Shown one piece after another: positions 1 through 7,602 of a DNA stretch of 10,853 bases. The notes under the pieces are model-generated. The model ran no database searches. It worked only from the letters and a program-made list of their open reading frames with translations, and had not been told where the DNA came from. Each line of letters starts with the position of its first letter. The first letter of the stretch is position 1. The translations under genes were made by a program, and so were the position numbers. The stretch lies in assembly GCA_018398765.1 (NCBI GenBank), contig JAHBMJ010002185.1, positions 3,615 to 14,467 of the forward strand, written 5' to 3'. Origin of the DNA: Chromera velia. Lineage: Eukaryota; Sar; Chromeraceae.

Positions 1-322
1 CCCCCCTCTGTTCTTCTTATTTCTTCTCCCTAAATTTTTTCACTGCAAGCATGCGAGGAACATGAGAGGGACAGACGGACTGACGGACTAACTTCAGGCT
101 TCAGCTGCTCCCCCACGGCTTGTAGACATGAAAACCCTCCATTGTCACGGGTTTTCTCTGGCGCTTCTGTCTTGCAGTCTCTCCCTCCCCTGCCCCCCCT
201 CCCTCCTGTGTGTAGTCTGCATGCAACCATATAGGGTAGACAAGAGGGAGGAAACAAAGGTTTAGGGGACAACAGCAGGAGCATAAAACCATTTGGAGCG
301 GTGGACTTTGATATGGTTCTAG
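1..322. other. Unassigned left edge
   Basis: I see no convincing gene here. The stretch is pyrimidine-rich around 165-210 and has a plausible splice acceptor (pyrimidine run ending in TTGCAG near 172-177), so it may hold introns or upstream exons of the gene whose coding exon starts near 323. A TGCATGCA box lies at 218-225. The frame of the downstream exon is closed by a TAG at 320-322, so that exon cannot simply extend leftward. Confidence 0.3.
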
Positions 323-886
323 ATCTGTCCCCTTTTGATTGAATTTGAGGTGCTCGACAGGGGGAAGAAACATGCAGCAGATCCAGAAGAGTTCACTAAA
401 CTCACTGCCAAACATGTTGTACTGGGCACAAATTTGATTGGAGATGGAGGGGTTGAATTTCAAGAGAAGTCCCTGGCAAGGCTGGGGATTTATCTTGAGC
501 AGACAGCACATTCAAGGGGAGTGTATATACTGAGAGGCCAAAGCGACTCAGTGGGTAATCCAAAATCTCAACTCCATGCAGAAGCTCGTTTCCGTCCTTT
601 AAGATTATTCATCTCTGAGTACGGACTGCAAAGGCAACAACATGAAGACGACCCTACTGTTTTAGAGCATTACTTGGCCGAGTTTGCAACAAAGGTGGAG
701 GAGGGGTGGTTTTATGATGAAGATGGATTGGTGTTTGCAAAGCTGATCCAAATCCTGGTCGAGGTGCACGCTCATCGGGGCTTCCCTTTGGTACGTGCAG
801 AGGGGAGGGGAAAGAGACAGAGGAAATGAAAGCAGAGTCAGATTGACGCCCACCCTGCTGACCTCGAAGAGCCTCTTGGAGAATGA
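323..886 (+). CDS. Orphan coding exon(s) of a spliced gene, function unknown
   Basis: An open frame of about 156 codons runs from just after a TAG (320-322, itself usable as the AG of an acceptor) to a good donor, TTG|GTACGT, at 790/791. It has no in-frame ATG at its left end, so it is probably an internal or terminal exon and not a whole gene. The peptide looks like a real soluble domain: mixed charge, aromatic-rich (EEGWFYDEDG near 700-726), then an amphipathic helix-like run ending HAHRGFPL. A 51-nt intron (791-841) ending in GTCAG would keep the frame and add IDAHPADLEEPLGE before a TGA at 884-886. Reading through without splicing instead stops at 827-829. A different frame from about 834 reads a Ser-rich tail to TAG 951-953. 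I do not recognise the family. The exon is likely real; its ends are uncertain. Confidence 0.45.
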
Positions 887-989
887 TTCCTCTTCCAACC
901 CCTCTTCAGAGTTGGACTCCTCGTCTGAGCCTCCGCAGAGCAGTTTTCTGTAGAGAGAGGAGGAGGGTGAGGGAGTAGAGAGACGGACA

Positions 990-1014
990 GGGGGGGAGGG
1001 AAAGGGGGAGGGGG
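990..1014 (+). repeat. G-run tract with quadruplex potential
   Basis: Four G-runs (7, 3, 5 and 5 Gs) are separated by one to three As. They sit inside a polypurine strand that starts near 954, directly after the possible stop at 951-953. This pattern meets the usual G-quadruplex rule of four runs of at least three Gs with short loops. It lies on the same strand as the preceding exon, so it could be in a 3' UTR, but no function can be shown. Confidence 0.6.
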
Positions 1015-1038
1015 ACGAAGACTGATGAAGCCAAGCCC

Positions 1039-1262
1039 TGTGTGTCTGCCTGTTTGTCTATCTATTTACATGCTTATATGCCTGCTTGTATGTCTGCCTG
1101 GGTGTCTGCCTGTGTGCCTGCCTGGGTGCCTGCCTGGGTGGTAGTGAGTGCTTAATTCTCTGTGTGGATGCCTGCCTGTATGTCTGCTTGTCTGTCTGCT
1201 TGTCTGCCTGTTTAATTGCCTTTGCTTACTTGCTCTTGCCTGCATGCCTGTATGCCTGCCTA
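1039..1262. repeat. Degenerate TGCC/TGTC tetranucleotide microsatellite
   Basis: About 220 bp consist mostly of imperfect tetranucleotides of the TGCC, TGTC, TGCT and GGTG kinds, broken by short AT-containing gaps. A TGCATGC occurs at 1241-1247. It translates as a Cys/Leu-rich frame, which is the expected artefact of a TGCC-type repeat and is not a gene. Confidence 0.8.
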
Positions 1263-1270
1263 CCAGTGGG

Positions 1271-1331
1271 TAGAGAGAAAGCGGGGCAGATAGAGAGAGA
1301 GCGGGGGTAGATAGAAGGAAAGCAGGGTAGA
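1271..1331. repeat. Three imperfect 20-21 bp purine-rich tandem units
   Basis: The units are 1271-1290, 1291-1311 and 1312-1331. Each begins TAGA, continues with a GA-rich run, then GC(G/A)GGG and ends (C/T)AGA. The array directly follows the TGCC microsatellite, so 954-1335 is one block of low-complexity DNA. Confidence 0.75.
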
Positions 1332-1468
1332 GAGGTGGTCAATTTCCCTCCGGCAGTTGACCAAGACTGCCATCATTGGGAAAGCTTGTGCATGTACGGA
1401 CCTGAAGAAAGAGGGAGAGGGCAGAGTTGTACCGTTCGAAAAGGGGTGTGCAGTTTTCCACAGTGGGA

Positions 1469-1957
1469 ATGATGACATCTGGAGCATACCAGCAGCGTAT
1501 CTCGGGGGTGATTCTGCAAAAAGATCTCCATGGCAAAGCACTTCCAGGAGAGGGAGTCATCAAATTGGGGGACCTGACAGCGTCCGAGAGAAAACTGTCT
1601 GTGGGGAGAGGAAAAGAGGTACCGTCGATGATCAATCTCCCAGGGAAACCGGTGAAGCCTTCCAAGCAGCATGAGCTGCCAGTACGCGTCAGCAACTGCG
1701 TCTCCAATTGCCCCCCAACACGCAGGATCTCCGTTAGCCGCCCCTACTTCGTATTCTCCCCCGAAGAAGCAAAGGTATATACAAAGCCGGAACCCCCTGC
1801 ACCTCACTCGATGCAAAATTTCTTGATCAGACACCTGGCGGTACGAAGGGAGAAGGAGACGGCCATGTTCATGAGCCCTGTAGTTGATGAACTAATGATT
1901 GTACAGAGGGCTTCCTTCAGTCCCGCATATCCACCCGGCAACCTGCCGACACTTTGA
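1469..1957 (+). CDS. Open reading frame of 162 codons, function unknown
   Basis: The frame starts at the first of two adjacent ATGs (1469, 1472) and ends at TGA 1955-1957. The product begins MMTSGAYQQRISG, has a Lys/Pro-rich middle (NLPGKPVKPSKQ), an aromatic stretch SRPYFVFSPEE near residue 100, and a helical, charged C-terminal part (FLIRHLAVRREKETAMF). No domain is recognisable. Splice-like signals occur inside (GCAAAG|GTATAT near 1773, TACAG near 1905) and just before the start (TGCAG near 1453, CACAG near 1463). The true gene could therefore be spliced, with this frame only part of it. The frame one base earlier is also open from about 1357 to 1674 and looks peptide-like, which lowers confidence. 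It might belong to the same gene as the exon at 323-790; nothing here proves it. Confidence 0.4.
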   Translation: MMTSGAYQQRISGVILQKDLHGKALPGEGVIKLGDLTASERKLSVGRGKEVPSMINLPGKPVKPSKQHELPVRVSNCVSNCPPTRRISVSRPYFVFSPEEAKVYTKPEPPAPHSMQNFLIRHLAVRREKETAMFMSPVVDELMIVQRASFSPAYPPGNLPTL

Positions 1958-2538
1958 CAGCAGCCAGTCCAGGTGTGCAGACACAAAATAGTCAGCCAGC
2001 TCTTCTGGAGACAAATTGAAGCAACACAAACTCTGTCTACCAGAGACCAGCCCTAAGCGGTGTTGTCGGGGCATTTTAAATTGGAAACAACAAAGAGAAG
2101 CTGGCTGGAAGACTCTTAATTTATCTAAAACGCTACTCTGATACCTGTTTCACTTTTACCAATGTCTTTTTCCACACCTACTAGTAAACATCACCAGATT
2201 CCTTCGTGATCTTGCCATTTTTGAGTGTTGCATGCCTCTGCAGACTGGCAGCTGCATGCTTGCACGTTCTTTTTCTCAGTAGATCTTCTTTTACTTGTAG
2301 GGCACTTAAAACAACACTCTAACAGTAGGTCTGATGACCCAGGCACCTACCGTCTATACACTTGAGGCTGTGCATGGCCGGGATCTCTAAGGCCCGAAAA
2401 TTTTTTTTTACATCATTTCTTTTTTTTATTTCTGTAAGAGCCACTGGCCCCGGAAAACTAAGATTGATCTACATTGTTATGAATTTTACCGGGGTGATTT
2501 AAAAAAAAGCGCAAGCGAGCGATAGGTGTAACCAAGCC
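1958..2538. other. Gene-free stretch before the 90-bp repeats
   Basis: No coding frame is credible here. It contains two TGCATGC boxes (2229-2235 and 2253-2259), T-runs near 2400-2430, and at about 2480-2500 a short relic (TTTACCGGGGTGA) of the 90-bp unit that is repeated further on. Confidence 0.5.
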
Positions 2539-2718
2539 CCTCTTAGGAGGTTAAATTTACTGGGGTGAATTTTTAAGTGGTCCATGAAAGTGAAAAAAGG
2601 GGCACTTAAAAAAATATAATAGGGACGTCCTCTTAGGAGGTTAAATTTACCGGGGTGAATTTTTAAGTGGTCCATGAAAGTGAAAAAAGGGGCACTTAAA
2701 AAAATATAATAGGGACGT
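2539..2718. repeat. Two 90-bp tandem repeat copies
   Basis: Copy 1 is 2539-2628 and copy 2 is 2629-2718. They differ by one base (T versus C in TTTA(C)TGGGG / TTTA(C)CGGGG), so the duplication is recent or homogenised. CC at 2719-2720 restarts the unit and then stops. A diverged fragment of the unit lies upstream near 2480-2500. Because 90 is a multiple of three, the minus strand shows a 30-residue repeated open frame, but that frame has no supporting gene context and is most likely incidental. Confidence 0.92.
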
Positions 2719-2726
2719 CCGATATC

Positions 2727-3028
2727 TGCATGCATGCATGATTATAGCTGGATCAATTATTAATACGGGATACACCCAACCAGTTGGGTGAGTGCCTCGG
2801 GGGGCTATTTAGGGGGTTAGCCATAATTTGATTGCATGATGAAAACCATCAGGGGCTTGGGCATGTCTTGCCTGCAATGCATGCATGCGCAAATGGCGGG
2901 GGCCACGGCAACGTGCGCAAAATATGCTTTTCGGGACCGCGCATGAACACATATGCAATTAACTCCGTGAGAGTTACTTGAGGGGCACGTATCATGAAGA
3001 GCAAAGTATGTATCGATCGATGCATGCA
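2727..3028. promoter_or_regulatory. Cluster of TGCATGC boxes upstream of the 1001-aa gene
   Basis: TGCATGC-type palindromes occur at 2727-2740 (two overlapping), 2878-2888 (two overlapping) and 3021-3028. The starts are 151 and 143 bp apart, and the last box lies about 450 bp before the ATG at 3481. TGCATGC is a known ApiAP2-type promoter motif in apicomplexans; applying that here is inference. The surrounding DNA is rich in other short palindromes such as CGATCGAT. Confidence 0.35.
2773..2790. repeat. Perfect 8-bp inverted repeat (small hairpin)
   Basis: CACCCAAC and GTTGGGTG are separated by two bases (CA). The arms are perfect and would fold into a tight stem. There is no T-run or coding neighbour that would make it a terminator; its role is unknown. 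Confidence 0.6.
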
Positions 3029-3220
3029 AGAGTACCCGATTAATTATAGTGGAAATGACGCACGCGCAGTGACGCACGCACGTCGAGATCCGATTTCTGC
3101 CGCATATTTAAGCGTTACATCGATCTCCCCCCCCAAAATTTGAAGAGCGCGATATGCGACTGCGTGCGTTCTCAGGGCCTCTCGGCTGAGCCCAGCAAAG
3201 GTGAGCTGCCCCCCGAGGCG

Positions 3221-3242
3221 ATACTCGATCGATACTCGATCG
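3221..3242. repeat. Two exact 11-bp direct repeats (ATACTCGATCG)
   Basis: The units are 3221-3231 and 3232-3242, about 240 bp before the ATG of the 1001-aa gene. Each contains the palindrome CGATCG. They could be a paired binding site, but this is only a possibility. Confidence 0.6.
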
Positions 3243-3480
3243 TGAATTGAATTGCGTGGAACCGGGCCATTTGGAACGTTTCAATCATTGTACGTGATGA
3301 CGAGAACCATCTATGAATGAACACTGTAAATGAACTGGCATAGCTCGTGCAAATCAGATCGAGAACCATAAACAGTCGGGAAGGCAAAGTGGACACAACT
3401 GCACTGAATTGCGACATCGAAGCTGTCTCACGCGTTACCGTTGCGCCCTAGGTACAAACACCACCGTACTCAAGCAAACA

Positions 3481-6400
3481 ATGCAAGCAAACAGAGGTTC
3501 TACTCTCGTTGCACTCCCATTTAGAATCTTGTATCGTGACCTGAACAGTTTCCGCATCAGAATTTGTCCACGAACAGATTTCCAACTGCAACAGAATCGG
3601 TCCAACCCACAATTTTGGTCAGTTGAAAACGAACCTCGGACTTTTATAAACTTCATCGTTCGAGGCTTTTCAACACTGCCTTTCCCGGAACAGTTCAAAG
3701 CACCGCTCTGTTCAAAAGTCGTTTCTCTTTGTCCGTCGTCCCGGGCTCGAGCAGCCTCTGACCGCGACGGAGGCGCGTATGAGGAATTGAATTCGTTTAC
3801 GGAGTTTCAGGTGAGCGGTGCAGGCGTCCCTGTGAAAACCAGACTTTCTCCCCAGGAATGTCTGGAGGTGGAGAGGACAGCCATTGCATTGATTCGAAGA
3901 GCCATCCGACCAAACGGAAACTTTCATGGACTCGAAGAGCCCGGCATGCCTCTGCCGCACTTCGCTCGGGCCGACCTCGCAGTGCGCCCAATTGGGTGTT
4001 CAGAGGACCTTTGGTTGCCTGTACAGGTTAAATCAACACGGCAGGCTTTCAATACTGGAGGAAAATTGCAAGAACGCCCTCCATTTTGGACCTTCCAGGG
4101 AGTACGCGGGTACGAGAAAACACCCGTTGTCTGCGTCTCTCTGGAGACTGCAACACAGCGACCGCCAAGGGTCTGGGTCTTCTCGGGTGATATTTTCGAG
4201 GGCTTTAAGGCTCCTGGAAAGTTGACCATCACGCAAGGAGGCAAGCATGATACCGCAAACAACAGATGCAGCTTTGATCAAAGCTGCTCACGTGAGACTC
4301 ACCTCGGAGAAACGCTTCTTTCAATGTGGCAGACAGCACGGAGAGGGGAGAGCTCGTATCAGCTTCACAGTTTGCGAGTGGTCCAGACTCAGCTGAATTC
4401 TCGCCACCTTGCAGAATGGGTTATGCTTCAGAAAACGTTGGATTTGTTCAAGACTGTGCCAGGCGGGATAGAAGTACGAAACGCTCCATCTCCTTTCCTC
4501 CCCTGGGACATTGAGATTCACCTTTCCGGGAGCCCCAAGACTAAGTGGCAAAAGGTGCAGCTCAAGAGTGCCAGCTGGAAGAGGGGTAGGCGGCTGGGGT
4601 TTGTCGAGACAAACAAGAGAGTGGGTAAACAAAAAGTGCCTTACCAAGAAGGGGACTTCGACTTTCTACTTGTCAGCCCTCCTCAAAACGATGCTGCCTT
4701 TTGTGGCGTCCATTCGAGGCAGAGGCCCACGGGCATCATTTTGAAAGAGAGGTGGAGGTACTTTCATTTGATTCCCATGAAGGAGCTTGTTAGAGATGGA
4801 GTTGTCTCTTCACTTAAAGGCGAGATCAGGGGGGTGAAGACAATAAATTTGGACTGCTCGTCTGACGAGTCAGTTGATCATCAAACGAACATCCGTTCCT
4901 CCCGTCTCCGCAAATGGAGAATCGATACGTTGAGACCTGCCGTTGAATGTGGACACTTGGTCAAGGCCATCTTGTCAAGAAAGTCTGCAGGAAGTGTAGG
5001 AATAGAAGAGCCGATTCACTCACTCACTGTGAATCATTCCAGAGGCGTGCACAGTGTCGCTGCGGAAGCCAAGCAGACCCCAAAGCAAATCTCTTCAAAA
5101 GTCCCTCTGGAGGCAAACCCATTGACCACCCCAGAACTTCCCCGTTTCGCCCACTTCCCCAGTTCAGAAGCAAGTTTGCCCACTGGTCGTTTACCGCTTT
5201 TCATGTCCCAATTCAGCTCGCCCTCAAGCGATTGTAAGGTGACCCAGCATCGAAAGACCTCAAAACAAATGCCCCTCAACAAAAGATACGAAACAGAACG
5301 CACAGCCATAGCACTTCTCCGCAAGAGTTTCCTCCCAAGCGAAGCATTCACAGGATTGGAAGAACCTCTTGCTGAATTGCCTCCGTATGCCCGAGCTGAC
5401 TTAGCGGTGCGACCGATCGGGTATCATGGGGATCACTGGTTGCCTGTGCAGGTGAAGTCTGCAACACGGCAAGTTCCTATGAAAGGGGTTCGTCGATCGC
5501 CGACTTGCAACTTCGGAAGCGTGCGGGGTTACGACGGGATGTCAGTTGTCTGCATTGCACTGCAGAAGAATTTAAACCAGCAGCCAAAAGTCTGGCTCTT
5601 CCCAGGAGAGTATTTCAAAAGTCTTGGGGGTAAGAGGGGGGACGTTCGGATCACAGAGGGGGGGAAGTATGATCAGCCTGACACTCAGGGCAGTTTTCTT
5701 CTCGACGGTACTAACGGGCGCCACGTGGGAACTATGCTGTTTTCCATCTGGCAAAGTGCGTTGACCGGGCAGGGATCCCATCGTCTTCAAAGCCTGAGCA
5801 GCTTGCAGACTCAGCTCAGTCCGGCCCATCTTATCGAATGGAGAATGCAGCAAAAGTGTCGAGAGCTGCTTGAAAGTGTTCCTGGAGGAGTGGATGTCCG
5901 CAGAGCTCCCTGTGCGGCTCTTCCTCACGACATCGAGATCCGTTTGAGCACCGATCCGCATATGGAATGGCAGAGAGTGCAACTAAAGAGTTCCCACTGG
6001 AATGCAGGTCGCCGGCTCGCTGATGTGCCGTCCCATAAGACAGTAAATCGCCAAGTAAGAGCATACGAAGATGGCGATTTCGACTTCCTTCTCGTTACAT
6101 CCCCCCAAAACGACGTAGTGAAGGGAGCACCAGAGTCGCTCCCATTCTCTCAACAACGTTCTCAATCCGAGTCGGCCAGCGATGGATGCAACACCGATCG
6201 GTGGAGGCATTTCTACTTCATTCCAAAAAAGGTTCTTGTTGATGAGGGTGTTCTTGCATCGGCTCAGAACGACCCCAAAGGTCGACTTACACTGTCTCTT
6301 GACTTTTCTCCCCTTCCATACACTGGAAGACAGGGTGCACGAGCATCTCGCCTCTTGAAGTGGCGTCTTGACGTGGGATGCGATCCGCGTGCCCGAGAAA

Positions 6401-6486
6401 GGCTTGTAAAGATCCTATACAAAGGCGCCCGTTGCACCCAAGACTCGGACCTTAGAGTCAATCTTTACATTAGCCTTCTGTCTTAG
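3481..6486 (+). CDS. 1001-aa protein with four PD-(D/E)XK nuclease-like modules (A-B-A-B)
   Basis: One uninterrupted exon. The start is the first ATG after an in-frame TGA at 3331; the frame is open from there but has no earlier ATG. The first ~35 residues are Arg-rich and could be an organelle targeting peptide. Two tandem copies span about 131-481 and 606-950. In block 131-185 versus 606-660, 37 of 55 residues are identical without gaps; in 309-366 versus 783-840, 33 of 58 are. Each copy has two modules. Module A: Glu in ERTAIAL (E131, E606), Asp in ARADLAVRP (D165, D640), and VQVKS (Q182/K184, Q657/K659). Module B: Glu in HL-x-EW (E312, E786), Asp in DIEI (D343, D817), VQLKS (Q360/K362, Q834/K836), then GDFDFLLV and W-R-x-F-x-(L/F)-IP strands. 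This E..D..QxK order with a following hydrophobic-strand/IP element resembles PD-(D/E)XK endonucleases of the intron-homing and Holliday-resolvase type. A Ser/Pro/Lys-rich linker (about 490-600) joins the copies. Nuclease activity and substrate are inferred, not shown. Confidence 0.85.
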   Translation: MQANRGSTLVALPFRILYRDLNSFRIRICPRTDFQLQQNRSNPQFWSVENEPRTFINFIVRGFSTLPFPEQFKAPLCSKVVSLCPSSRARAASDRDGGAYEELNSFTEFQVSGAGVPVKTRLSPQECLEVERTAIALIRRAIRPNGNFHGLEEPGMPLPHFARADLAVRPIGCSEDLWLPVQVKSTRQAFNTGGKLQERPPFWTFQGVRGYEKTPVVCVSLETATQRPPRVWVFSGDIFEGFKAPGKLTITQGGKHDTANNRCSFDQSCSRETHLGETLLSMWQTARRGESSYQLHSLRVVQTQLNSRHLAEWVMLQKTLDLFKTVPGGIEVRNAPSPFLPWDIEIHLSGSPKTKWQKVQLKSASWKRGRRLGFVETNKRVGKQKVPYQEGDFDFLLVSPPQNDAAFCGVHSRQRPTGIILKERWRYFHLIPMKELVRDGVVSSLKGEIRGVKTINLDCSSDESVDHQTNIRSSRLRKWRIDTLRPAVECGHLVKAILSRKSAGSVGIEEPIHSLTVNHSRGVHSVAAEAKQTPKQISSKVPLEANPLTTPELPRFAHFPSSEASLPTGRLPLFMSQFSSPSSDCKVTQHRKTSKQMPLNKRYETERTAIALLRKSFLPSEAFTGLEEPLAELPPYARADLAVRPIGYHGDHWLPVQVKSATRQVPMKGVRRSPTCNFGSVRGYDGMSVVCIALQKNLNQQPKVWLFPGEYFKSLGGKRGDVRITEGGKYDQPDTQGSFLLDGTNGRHVGTMLFSIWQSALTGQGSHRLQSLSSLQTQLSPAHLIEWRMQQKCRELLESVPGGVDVRRAPCAALPHDIEIRLSTDPHMEWQRVQLKSSHWNAGRRLADVPSHKTVNRQVRAYEDGDFDFLLVTSPQNDVVKGAPESLPFSQQRSQSESASDGCNTDRWRHFYFIPKKVLVDEGVLASAQNDPKGRLTLSLDFSPLPYTGRQGARASRLLKWRLDVGCDPRARERLVKILYKGARCTQDSDLRVNLYISLLS

Positions 6487-7341
6487 TAGTCACGGCTTTT
6501 CGAATGGGCCCTATCTTTGTTGATTGCTAAGTTTGCATGATGAATAGAAAGTGGATAGCATAATCAGTATTAAAGCTAGCATATACATAGATTGGTAGCG
6601 GTGAATTGTTCAGAGCCCTGGCGGCAGCTCACAGGCTTTAACTATTAAACTCTACTCAAATCAATCGATCAATCAACTTTTGAAAATCAAATCAATTCAA
6701 TCGATGTAATAAAAACTTGTTTTTAATTCGTTTTTAACTGATTTCCATGTTGAATGTTGCATACTAGATTTAGTGCTCCTTTTAATGAAAGGACGCGGCG
6801 GCCTAGTTTTTTTTATTATTACTTTTAATTCTAGCTATTTTTACTACAAATTTCCTAGCAATTTTCGCAGTTTTATCCTAGGTTTTATCACTTTAATACT
6901 ATCAGAGTCTAGGTCAGAGTATTAGGTCAGAGTCTTAAGTTTGACATCCAACGTTCAGTGGTTAAACATGCATACCCTAGCACTCTGACAGTATAGTAAC
7001 TATAGTAGACACTTTGAATATGACTAATTAATTAGGACTACAGTTCCAACTACTAGACTATAGCTATGCAATCGGCCTATATATAGTTACTATCATATCT
7101 AGACATTAATCCTATCCTATCCTATCCTATCCTATGAATTATTATATATACTTTAAAATACTACAAAAGATATTATTCAATATAAACAACTTTTTGAACG
7201 TTATATGAATACACATATGACTGCTAGTAATAATATGATTTCAAATATCATGAGTAATGATGATTTATTAAAATCTTATATTATGAAATGTAAATGAGAG
7301 TGTAAGTCTAGGCTAGCTAGGTGTAAGTTTAATTCTTATGC
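6487..7341. other. AT-rich gene-free stretch
   Basis: Base composition changes sharply after the TAG at 6484-6486. The DNA becomes AT-rich with many TAGT, CTATAG and ATCAAT words. No open frame of useful length or RNA gene is evident. It probably includes the 3' UTR of the 1001-aa gene. Near 6902-6938 there are three short imperfect copies of a CAGAGT(C/A)T-type unit, and near 6655-6705 a run of ATCAA/ATCGA words. Confidence 0.5.
7111..7135. repeat. CCTAT pentanucleotide microsatellite, five copies
   Basis: Five perfect CCTAT units in a row lie within the AT-rich stretch. Copy number of such repeats usually varies between strains. Confidence 0.95.
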
Positions 7342-7399
7342 GTGGACTGCTAGGCGACGCACAGTGCTAAAAAAAAAAAAAAAAGAATAGACATGTCGA

Positions 7400-7430
<31 letters not shown>

Positions 7431-7602
7431 CTGGTGGTCAAAGGTCCAAGCAAACTTAGCAAAGGTAGGTTTTTTAGTTAGATGTGTTTTTGTTATATGT
7501 TTGGCACTTCCAATAAAATAATAGAAAAAAAAAAAAAAGATTAGGCTTCTCCAGATTTTTTTTTTCTTTTTTTTTATCACTGTGCGTCGCCTAGGTGGAC
7601 TG
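7342..7602. mobile_element. 245-bp MITE with 17-bp perfect TIRs and 8-bp target duplication
   Basis: The element is 7350-7594. It begins CTAGGCGACGCACAGTG and ends with the exact reverse complement, CACTGTGCGTCGCCTAG. The flanks GTGGACTG (7342-7349) and GTGGACTG (7595-7602) are identical, as expected of a target-site duplication. It has no coding capacity, so it would need a transposase supplied elsewhere. Inside each end is an A-run facing a T-run (about 7369-7428 and 7526-7575), giving two AT hairpins that resemble each other (both contain GATT then a T-run broken by one C). Eight-bp duplications are typical of the hAT superfamily and also occur in P and Merlin; the TIR does not settle which. 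The perfect ends suggest recent insertion. Confidence 0.9.

Noticed and set aside
1086-1310. Cys/Leu-rich plus-strand frame
   Set aside because: It is a translation of the TGCC/TGTC microsatellite.
1373-1834. Minus-strand 153-codon frame
   Set aside because: It lies opposite the 1469-1957 frame, has scattered Cys and Trp without a metal-binding spacing, and looks like a shadow.
2499-2735. Minus-strand 78-codon frame with a 30-residue internal repeat
   Set aside because: It is the direct result of a 90-bp tandem DNA duplication. There is no homology I recognise and no gene context.
3409-3480. Start of the 1001-aa gene upstream of the ATG at 3481
   Set aside because: The frame is open back to a TGA at 3331 but has no ATG before 3481, and TTG at 3409 is an unlikely eukaryotic nuclear start. 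An upstream spliced exon cannot be excluded.
7369-7575. A- and T-runs as a retroposon poly(A) tail
   Set aside because: The runs are internal to an element with terminal inverted repeats and a target duplication, so a DNA transposon explains them better.
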